From positions 1 through 9,854 of the forward strand of contig DLRK01000040.1 of the NCBI GenBank assembly GCA_002501065.1: a stretch of DNA of 9,854 nt, given 5' to 3'. Origin of the DNA: Akkermansiaceae bacterium UBA7890 (GTDB lineage: Bacteria; Verrucomicrobiota; Verrucomicrobiia; Verrucomicrobiales; Akkermansiaceae). The translations under genes and the position numbers were made by a program. This document shows positions 1 to 6,332 of the stretch, one piece after another; position 1 is the stretch's first letter; each line of letters opens with the position of its first letter. The notes below the pieces were generated by a model. It did no database searches. It was not told the origin of the DNA and saw only the letters and a list, made by a program, of their open reading frames with translations.

Positions 1-3000
1 CGTCAGCGGCATCCAGGGCATAGAGCGTATTGTGATCTTTTGCCGAGGCGAAGACGGTGTCGCCCGCCATCACCGGAGGCGTCAACTGTCCGCCAAGGTC
101 GATCCGCCAACGCTGCTTCAGCTTGTTTGAAACCGTGGCGTCGGTCGCGCCGAAGCGGCTGGCGTTCCGGCGATACATCGGCCAGTCGGCGGCGGCAGGC
201 TGGCCGACCTGGGCCTTGCCGTATGCCGGCCCTCTGTGAAGCCGCCCGTCGAGTTTCTCCGCAGCCGCGACGATACCCGCCATCTCTTCGTACGACGCGG
301 TCGCGTACGCATTGAAACCATTCATCATCGTTCCGGCATTGCACAGGCACTGGTGCTGCGGCACGTAAAGGAGGCCATTGGACGGCATGACGCCGAACCG
401 GCACGGGCCGCGCGTCCAGTTATTCGAGGTATGTTCCGACTCGCTCTCGAGGCTGAGAAACTCCACGCCACGCTGCTGGCCAAGGATGTACTTGCTCGTC
501 GCCTTGCCGCCATAACATCGCCCGTGGTGGCCTTTGCTGTTTACCGAGGCGGAGTCTATCTGTCGGACCAGCTTGCCGGTATCCAGGTCAAAGCCTTCGA
601 CGATCGTCCCATTGCCGCGCCAAACCGCGCCATCAATAACGAACAGATCGACATTCTTCAACGGCGCCGCACTACCCCCGTGGCCCTTGGGCTGGGCCTT
701 GGTCCACTCGGTTCCTCCCGTCTGCTTGTTCAGGGCCAGCAAACCAAAGCTTCCGGCGGCGAGCACACGCTCACCAGAGATAACGATTGAAGGCCCAGAG
801 TTGTATAGGTAGAGTTGCAGTTTCAGTTTCTTGATGTCCTTCCTCCAGAGTTCCTTACCATCTTTGGTACTGAGACAGACAATCTGTGGCGGGGCTACTT
901 GGCGATGACTTCGGGAAGCGATGTTGCTATAGACCATGTCCTCGCCAGAGACAGTCATGGACATCGGGTTGTATACTTTGTGCTGCTCATCCTCGTGTTT
1001 CCACAAGATCCGACCTGTTTCAGGATCGGCCGCAACAGTGCCGGTGAAAGTGTCGCTACGAACACGCAGATATAATGTGCCGTCTGCGAAAACAATTTCG
1101 TGGGTCCCATCTGTACCTTTGATCGTTCGCAAGACTTTTCCGGAACTCGCATCCAGAACGGCTGCCGGCCCACGGTATCCATCGGTAGTAAAAACACGAT
1201 CACCGTCCGCCACCAAGGTCCGCTGAACGGTGGCCGAAGTGCTTCGCAGTATTATTGTTTTGGTATGCTTGACGCCCCAATCCTTCAACGGACGTTTCCA
1301 CAGCAAGACACCGCTAAAAGCATCGCGAGCGATCAGGGTCCATTTTTCCGGGAGAAGGGCGTGGCCACGCAGTGCCGAGTACGAGCTTCCCGGGGTCCAG
1401 GCATCCTTCTTCGCGTCGGCTGTTGGCTCGTATCGGATGATGCCGGGTACGCTCTCGTCAAAAATATAGAAATTCCTGCCGCCGGCGGAGACCATAACCG
1501 CAAAGCTCGACGTCTGTTCGTGGCTGCGCGACCAGAGAGAGGGCGCCTTCCATCTGAGCCGCCGCGGCGGTCCGACAACGGTATCCTCGGCTACCGGGTT
1601 GTTGTCAGGGCCGTGCATGTAATGCGACCACTCATCAATGTCATCAGGCCAGGCCTTGACGGCCCGTTTCCACCCGCCGGATGTTCGCGTCATCACCACG
1701 CCACCCGGAGAAAGCACCCGCATGATCTCAGCCGCGTCGACTTGTGATTCGCCGTCGGCTACCACCAGTTGCACCAGATTATCCGCATAGGGGAGCGTCT
1801 TGCCGTCAAACAGCGCGATCGTGACATCGCCCGACTTGGCCAACGATTCACGCGCCGCCATGACGGCATCGAAGTCTGTTGCGAGTCCCTGCACGATGTA
1901 GCTGTCGGATGCACGCAATGCGGCAGTGAACTTGCCGTCTCTGCAACCGAGATGAACAACCAGCCCACCTCTGACTCCGGATGCTTCCAGAACATCAGCA
2001 GACGTGCTTGAAGCATCCACATGAGGATGCCTCTTCGAGTGTATCGCCGCGCTAGCCGTATTTAGAAACGTGGACTCGGTGAGATCACTATTCCCACCAC
2101 CCATGTTCTGCAACAGAATATAGATGGTCTTTGTGCTGGGATCGACCCAAGTCTTCGATCCGCCGGCGCCGCCCTTTCCGAAACTCCCTTTGGTAAGCGC
2201 GGCAGTAGTGCCCTGCGGTTCCACGGCCTCTTGAAAGGCAAGAGCATGGAAGTTTCCGGGGCCGTGCCCGGCATTCTCCACATCGCCGGTCTGTTTGTGA
2301 GTCAACTCATAGACGGACTTCTCCGAGAGGTAGCGAACACCGCCGTATTCACCACCGTTGAGAAGCATCTGGTACCAGAGGAACAGGTCCTCGACCGTTG
2401 AGAATAAACCTCCATCAACCGCAAAGTAGTGGCCGCTGCCGCCGCCTCTGAAGTCCGGCCTTAAGAAGGATTCCCATTTGCCATTCTTGAGCTTGCGATG
2501 GGTCGGGACAACCCGGCTCTCGGGCACTTCCTTGATGGTGAAATAGGTGTTTTCCATGCCGAGAGGATCGAGGATTCGGGTCTTCAGAAATTCGGTATAC
2601 TGCATGCCGGAATACTGTTCGACCAGATAGGCGGCGACGTGAAGGCCCTCACCTCCATACAGCCATTTCGATCCGGGCTCCCACATCAGAGGGTTCTTTG
2701 CCGACGCAAGAGCACGGGCCTTGATGGTTTTTCCCGCTTTCGTCGACCTAGTCACCGGGAGCCCGTCCAGATGATTGAGAAGGGTTCGAACCGTCAATGG
2801 ATGCTGAGCCGTTGGCAATCCGTCAGATGATCTAAAACCACGGTATCGCACCGTGTACCTATTGGCATTATCTACTTTCTGCCCCTTGAATTCCGGAATG
2901 TGATCCTCCACCAAATCATCGAGCTTCAGCTTCCCCTCATCGACCAGCATCATGATGGAGGCCGCGACAAACGGCTTGCTAATCGAGGCGGCCCAAAAAA

Positions 3001-3286
3001 CATCCGTGGTCTTCAGCGGCTCTTTGTCCATGACGCGCCACCCCACCGCATCGATGGACGCAATCTGGCCATTTCGAGCCACCAAAGTAACCATGCCCGT
3101 GCTCTGGCCGCGGTCGACAATTGCCTGAAGTTTTTTGGGGATCTGAGATAGAACTTTCTCATCCATCCCGTGATCTGCCGCTTCCGAATAGGAAGACGCC
3201 AAGAGCAGGGCGGCTGCGCAGAGACTTGCGACCAGGGCGGCGTTTCGTCCGATAGATTTGATTATGGTTCGAATCGACGTTGTCAT
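1..3286 (-). CDS. Exported serine hydrolase (beta-lactamase class C-like) / methyltransferase-like / PQQ beta-propeller fusion, 3' end beyond the window
   Basis: I followed one open frame from ATG 3286 to base 1, 1095 codons with no stop; it continues past the window. Residues 1-37 form a signal peptide (hydrophobic core 16-32, likely cleavage after EAA). Residues about 45-400 are a beta-lactamase/penicillin-binding-like serine hydrolase: S101-I-S-K104 is the SxxK nucleophile motif, Y210-G-G stands where the family has YxN, and GKGGAGG (370-376) is the third active-site box. A linker (about 405-435) leads to a methyltransferase-like domain whose motif I reads HLGCRDGKF (445-453). From about 570 onward there are PQQ-type propeller blades (DASSGKVLRT, DPETGRILW, DLDTGKLVRQ), and near base 150 a DWPMYRRN motif typical of these proteins. 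Methyltransferase-plus-PQQ proteins are known from Planctomycetes and Verrucomicrobia; the N-terminal hydrolase is the unusual part. No clear Shine-Dalgarno is seen. The substrate is unknown. Confidence 0.88.
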   Translation of the reverse strand, partial: MTTSIRTIIKSIGRNAALVASLCAAALLLASSYSEAADHGMDEKVLSQIPKKLQAIVDRGQSTGMVTLVARNGQIASIDAVGWRVMDKEPLKTTDVFWAASISKPFVAASIMMLVDEGKLKLDDLVEDHIPEFKGQKVDNANRYTVRYRGFRSSDGLPTAQHPLTVRTLLNHLDGLPVTRSTKAGKTIKARALASAKNPLMWEPGSKWLYGGEGLHVAAYLVEQYSGMQYTEFLKTRILDPLGMENTYFTIKEVPESRVVPTHRKLKNGKWESFLRPDFRGGGSGHYFAVDGGLFSTVEDLFLWYQMLLNGGEYGGVRYLSEKSVYELTHKQTGDVENAGHGPGNFHALAFQEAVEPQGTTAALTKGSFGKGGAGGSKTWVDPSTKTIYILLQNMGGGNSDLTESTFLNTASAAIHSKRHPHVDASSTSADVLEASGVRGGLVVHLGCRDGKFTAALRASDSYIVQGLATDFDAVMAARESLAKSGDVTIALFDGKTLPYADNLVQLVVADGESQVDAAEIMRVLSPGGVVMTRTSGGWKRAVKAWPDDIDEWSHYMHGPDNNPVAEDTVVGPPRRLRWKAPSLWSRSHEQTSSFAVMVSAGGRNFYIFDESVPGIIRYEPTADAKKDAWTPGSSYSALRGHALLPEKWTLIARDAFSGVLLWKRPLKDWGVKHTKTIILRSTSATVQRTLVADGDRVFTTDGYRGPAAVLDASSGKVLRTIKGTDGTHEIVFADGTLYLRVRSDTFTGTVAADPETGRILWKHEDEQHKVYNPMSMTVSGEDMVYSNIASRSHRQVAPPQIVCLSTKDGKELWRKDIKKLKLQLYLYNSGPSIVISGERVLAAGSFGLLALNKQTGGTEWTKAQPKGHGGSAAPLKNVDLFVIDGAVWRGNGTIVEGFDLDTGKLVRQIDSASVNSKGHHGRCYGGKATSKYILGQQRGVEFLSLESESEHTSNNWTRGPCRFGVMPSNGLLYVPQHQCLCNAGTMMNGFNAYATASYEEMAGIVAAAEKLDGRLHRGPAYGKAQVGQPAAADWPMYRRNASRFGATDATVSNKLKQRWRIDLGGQLTPPVMAGDTVFASAKDHNTLYALDAAD

Positions 3287-3864
3287 TTCAGAGCATCATT
3301 TTGTTACTGGATTTGGGTGGTGAGAATAGCTATGGGGACGTCGTTGATCGGACCATGGCGCGAGGCGACGGCCCCGCAGGGGGACCGCCGGCGGGCGGGA
3401 TCAAACGCTGAAAGCATCTGGGAGGTGCTCAGAGTTGTTTTCGGCTGATTTTGGAGCGGATCTGCCCGTTTCGAGCATGTGGCGAGCGTAGGCAGCCCGG
3501 CCCGCAGCGTCAATTCAGGGGCAGTTTGGGGTTTCGGGAGGTGAACTGCGGGCCCCGGTCAGCCGGTTCTGGTCCCGTAGGGCGCTTCGTTTCCGTCGAG
3601 GACAAGAATCCGTTTGTCGTCGAGCTTGAGTTCCGGCGCCTGCCAGGCGGGCTGGTCCACGGTCCCGGCGGGTGCCTGCGGCCATTCCCACGGGGAGGGA
3701 TCGCGGCTTTCGAGTTGGAGGGCATCCGGGTCATGATTCCCGATTTTCGATCCCCGGCGTCTTCGATCGAACCGGACTCGAACTTCCACAAGTCTCTGAT
3801 AATCAGTTTATCGCAAAACAGAGAGTACCCACGATTTGTTCGAAATGCGGTGCCTTCGGGTCGC

Positions 3865-3905
3865 CAGAAAGCCCCGCTTTCGCACAGCGAAGGTGGGGCT
3901 TTCTG
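3865..3905. terminator. Long hairpin, possible bidirectional terminator or small repeat element
   Basis: Bases 3865-3883 pair with 3887-3905 across a 3-base ACA loop. The outer 11 pairs (cagaaagcccc / ggggctttctg) are perfect and include AAAG...CTTT ends. The inner part is paired through two G-T wobbles and then ttcgc/gcgaa. It lies downstream of the symporter gene and upstream of the fusion gene, so it could stop transcription in the minus direction. It lacks a long T run on either side, so a palindromic repeat unit is an alternative reading. Confidence 0.5.
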
Positions 3906-3930
3906 CTACGCCCGTGGGACGAGAACCAGC

Positions 3931-3958
3931 ATGGATCAAGCGGAGCGGGATCCATCCC
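3931..3958. repeat. Overlapping small inverted repeats
   Basis: ATGGATC (3931-3937) is the reverse complement of GATCCAT (3949-3955). Overlapping it, GGGAT (3947-3951) pairs with ATCCC (3954-3958). The pair sits directly next to repeat copy A and could be part of a larger composite intergenic element. No function is evident. Confidence 0.4.
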
Positions 3959-3960
3959 GT

Positions 3961-4029
3961 AACTGACTGGGAATTCGCTTTTTCGTCAAGACGCCGCAAC
4001 GGAGCCGGCAGGCCGGGGTGAGTGGGGGC
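3961..4029 (+). repeat. Intergenic repeat, copy A
   Basis: This is one of three similar, same-orientation sequences in the window (others at 7916-7982 and 9476-9547). It begins AACTGAC..GGAATTCGC, then has the shared block CTTTTTCGTCAAG, then GGAGCCGGCAGGCCGGGGTG and AGTGGGGGC. The GC-rich core CCGGCAGGCCGG can form a 5-bp stem. It lies between the symporter gene and the fusion gene. Confidence 0.75.
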
Positions 4030-4156
4030 ATGACAAGCTCGGAGGCAAGCCCGCTCCTGAAGGTGGCTACGATTTCCGGAGTGACCGAAGGCGTATCGAG
4101 GATGCCTTTATTGAGGCTTGCTGGTGTAACGACTGCGGACCGTAGCTGAAACGCCG

Positions 4157-5752
4157 CTACCCTTTGGAAGCAACCTTTTGGATGGATGGTAAAGAGGCCA
4201 GGGCTCCCACCAGAAGGATAGCGAGCACGCCGATGACGGAGATCAGGTTGGGATGAACGAGATCTTCTTTGGTGTCAGCGACCTTGTAGCAGGTAAAGAC
4301 AGCGACTGTTGTGAGCCCAACGATGGTGGCGGTGATCGCGATCGGTTTGGTGGCTGCCTTGACGGAAATTCCAAGAAGGAAGAGCCCCGCCATTCCTGAG
4401 CCCAGGACACCTGCGATCACCCACCAAGTGTCCAGAATACTGTTGGTTAAACTCACGAAGACAAGAGAAAGCGCTGTGCCCATGGCTCCCCACAAAACCG
4501 TTCCGATACGGAGGACTTTCATCTCATCACTAGCGCTGGCGCCAGGGTTGAAGAAGCGGCGGTAAAAGTCCGTAGCGAGAAGCGTTGCCGAGGAGTTCAG
4601 TCCTGTGGAGGTCGTGCTCATCGCTGCGGCAAAGATGGCTGCTACCAACAAGCCCTTTAAACCGTGGGGGAGTCGTTGGGAAATGAAGTGAGGAAACACG
4701 CTGTCGCCGAGTTTTCCCGGAGCGACGGTGGCGCTTTCCTTCTCAAGGCGAAGTTGGAAGGGATCGGTGTTTGGATCGAGACCTTCCTGGATCAGGTTCC
4801 GTGAGGCTACGATCTGTCTCACTTCTCCAAGATTTCCTTGTGGGGGAACTTGCTCGGAACCTCCGTAGTAGGCAAACAAACTGGTTCCGATGTAGAAGAA
4901 CAAAGCGCTCACAGGAATGTAGAGGAGCGCACCAAGCCAGAGGCCGCGTCGTGCTTGTTTCTCTGAACCTGCTGCGACATATCGCTGGATATAGCTCTGA
5001 TCGATTCCGAAGTTTTTCAGGTTCTCGACGATGCCATAGAAAAGCACCACCCAAAACGTGGCCTCAAGATAACCAGGTCCAAGACTCCCAAGCGAAAACT
5101 TGTCGTCCATTCTAGCGGCCTTGGTCACGGATGCCGCTCCTTCAGGAAGGTCGCCCAGAATAAAGAAGAGGCAGAGCAAGGCACCAATTATCAGCACAAT
5201 GGCTTGAATGGCATCTGACCAGAGCACGGCGAGAATACCTCCCAGCAAGGAATAAGCGGTGACAACGATTCCCGTGGCAATGAGGACAGTTACGATGTTC
5301 CACCCGAAAATGACCTGCATGGGAAGGGCCATCAGGTAGAGCACCACAGCGGTTCGGGCGATTTGGAAGAGGAGATAGAATCCACTGCCAAAGACCCTCG
5401 CCCAGGTGCCAAAGCGCTCTTCCAGCATGGCATAGGCGGAGGTGCTCTTACTCTTTCGGTAATAGGGGATGAAATAGCGGGAAGCGACCCAGGCGGTGAT
5501 GGGAATGGAGAGAGAGAAGACAAAAGGGTTCCAGTTGCTCGTGAAGGATTTCCCAGCCAAGGCAAGGTAAGAGATGCTGCTGAGGTAGGTCGCAAAAATA
5601 GAGAGCCCACACACCCAGCCGGGCACCTTTCGACCACCAGCGGTGAAGCCTTCCGGGTTCTGACTCCGGCGATAGAAAAAGGCTCCTATCCCCAGCATGG
5701 CCAGGAAATAGGTGCCCAATACTAGCCAGTCGAGGGAGTTGAAGGAGGACAT
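4157..5752 (-). CDS. Sodium:solute symporter (SSS family)
   Basis: This 531-residue inner-membrane protein has about 13 hydrophobic segments and is of typical SSS length. It should import a small solute, such as a sugar, sialic acid or organic acid, coupled to Na+. The N-terminus has the family layout: LDWLVLGTYFLAMLGIGAFF for the first helix, FTAGGRKVPGW (36-46) and FATYLSSISYL (53-63), where the unwound helix binds ligand and ion. The family signature is clear at 374-400 (FAAAMSTTSTGLNSSATLL then DFYRRF). A loop at about 300-352 (GNLGEV...APGKLGDSVFP) seems longer than usual. The start at ATG 5752 is preceded by no Shine-Dalgarno but by a perfect palindrome (5780-5801) that might control it. 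The substrate cannot be read from sequence, and no catabolic genes adjoin. Codon use looks less GC-rich than in the fusion and propeller genes. Confidence 0.95.
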   Translation of the reverse strand: MSSFNSLDWLVLGTYFLAMLGIGAFFYRRSQNPEGFTAGGRKVPGWVCGLSIFATYLSSISYLALAGKSFTSNWNPFVFSLSIPITAWVASRYFIPYYRKSKSTSAYAMLEERFGTWARVFGSGFYLLFQIARTAVVLYLMALPMQVIFGWNIVTVLIATGIVVTAYSLLGGILAVLWSDAIQAIVLIIGALLCLFFILGDLPEGAASVTKAARMDDKFSLGSLGPGYLEATFWVVLFYGIVENLKNFGIDQSYIQRYVAAGSEKQARRGLWLGALLYIPVSALFFYIGTSLFAYYGGSEQVPPQGNLGEVRQIVASRNLIQEGLDPNTDPFQLRLEKESATVAPGKLGDSVFPHFISQRLPHGLKGLLVAAIFAAAMSTTSTGLNSSATLLATDFYRRFFNPGASASDEMKVLRIGTVLWGAMGTALSLVFVSLTNSILDTWWVIAGVLGSGMAGLFLLGISVKAATKPIAITATIVGLTTVAVFTCYKVADTKEDLVHPNLISVIGVLAILLVGALASLPSIQKVASKG

Positions 5753-5990
5753 CGAGCTAGGAGTGTAAGAGACGACATTCCAAAAGGAGAAGACCTTTTG
5801 GCCGGGAGGCGAATGCTACCCGTCCTGAGGAACCCTCTGAAAGACTTCCCAAGCTGTTCCAGTTCCCCGGTTCCCCGGCTAGATGTAAGTAGCGGAAGCA
5901 AGGCAGGGATGGGGGCGCCTGCAATTTCTGAGAGCTTCTTCAAGACTGTCTCCGCATCTCCTCGACGGTAGCACGGACACCAGTGTTTCC
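5753..5990. other. Leader region of the symporter gene
   Basis: About 240 bases lie between the small hypothetical ORF and the symporter start. The one clear structure is the palindrome at 5780-5801. A direct run gttccagttccccggttccccgg lies at about 5857-5879. Minus-strand reading frames here have low-complexity, arginine/serine-rich composition and I do not regard them as genes. Confidence 0.5.
5780..5801. promoter_or_regulatory. Perfect 8-bp palindrome, candidate operator or leader hairpin of the symporter gene
   Basis: CCAAAAGG (5780-5787), a 6-base spacer AGAAGA, then CCTTTTGG (5794-5801): a perfect inverted repeat with an operator-like layout. It ends 28 bases upstream of the symporter ATG on the minus strand. 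It could be a dimeric repressor site or, in RNA, an 8-bp stem with a TCTTCT loop close to the ribosome-binding region. No second copy was noticed in the window. Confidence 0.45.
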
Positions 5991-6278
5991 TCAGGTTGAG
6001 ACAACACCACATTTCTCCAGGGCCAGAATCCAGTTATCTCTCTCGTTCTTATGGGTTCCAAAGGTAAATGTGGAACCATTCTCAAGTTGCAGTTGCACTT
6101 GGAGAGCTTTTCCAGAATTCGCCCTTGAGCACGACACGATCCCGGCAAAAGGCATATCGTGAACAGATTCCGATCTGCTGAGGAGATTCCCAATAAGGTC
6201 ACCGATCACAGACGGGCTCTTGATGAAAACGATGCGCTGGGGGGAGCGAAATAAATTCCACCCATCTGTGCGGATCAT
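5991..6278 (-). CDS. Small hypothetical protein, possibly PH-like
   Basis: This 95-residue frame starts at ATG 6278; a TTG at 6293 would add five residues. I do not recognise the family. The composition is protein-like and balanced, unlike the overlapping shadow frames: WNLFRSPQRIVFIKSP, a middle part with strand-like segments (GIVSCSRAN, ALQVQLQLENGSTFTFGT) and a final helix ERDNWILALEKCGVV. Strands followed by a C-terminal helix carrying one Trp recall pleckstrin-homology-like folds, but this is only an impression. There is no signal peptide or membrane segment. It lies 54 bases downstream of the nitronate monooxygenase gene on the same strand and could be co-transcribed with it. It might be spurious or a remnant of a longer gene. 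Confidence 0.4.
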   Translation of the reverse strand: MIRTDGWNLFRSPQRIVFIKSPSVIGDLIGNLLSRSESVHDMPFAGIVSCSRANSGKALQVQLQLENGSTFTFGTHKNERDNWILALEKCGVVST

Positions 6279-6332
6279 TTCTTTTTGTAGCAATGGACCA
6301 ACTCTTACTTGATGACCCCTTCGGATTCGATT

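Larger units (their letters stand above)
3287..4156. other. Gene-poor mosaic intergenic region
   Basis: This stretch of about 870 bases separates the start of the fusion gene from the end of the symporter gene. I see no convincing complete gene. It holds a 19-bp-stem hairpin (3865-3905), smaller inverted repeats at 3931-3958, repeat copy A (3961-4029), a short palindrome ctgat-a-atcag (3796-3806) next to a tRNA-3'-end-like stretch, and a minus-strand frame at 3559-3728 with protein-like composition that could be a gene remnant. Bases 4030-4156 show only weak small inverted repeats. The promoter of the fusion gene should lie in the part nearest 3286, but I cannot point to convincing -35/-10 boxes. 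Confidence 0.6.

Noticed and set aside
236..1747. Plus-strand open frames over the fusion gene (236-790 and 1100-1747)
   Set aside because: They lie antisense to a continuous minus-strand frame with clear PQQ and methyltransferase-like motifs, and their translations show no family features.
1900..2150. Suspected frameshift or gene boundary between the hydrolase and methyltransferase parts
   Set aside because: Reading each codon from 2125 to 1928 gave the same frame as both domains and no stop, so I treat it as one gene.
3510..3791. Minus-strand 93-residue frame in the intergenic region
   Set aside because: It is rich in Arg, Pro and Ser, lies in a different frame from the more protein-like stretch at 3559-3728, and has no start signal.
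5722..6202. Minus-strand frames of 96 and 107 residues in the symporter leader
   Set aside because: They overlap each other and the symporter start in different frames, and have biased composition with no domain-like pattern.
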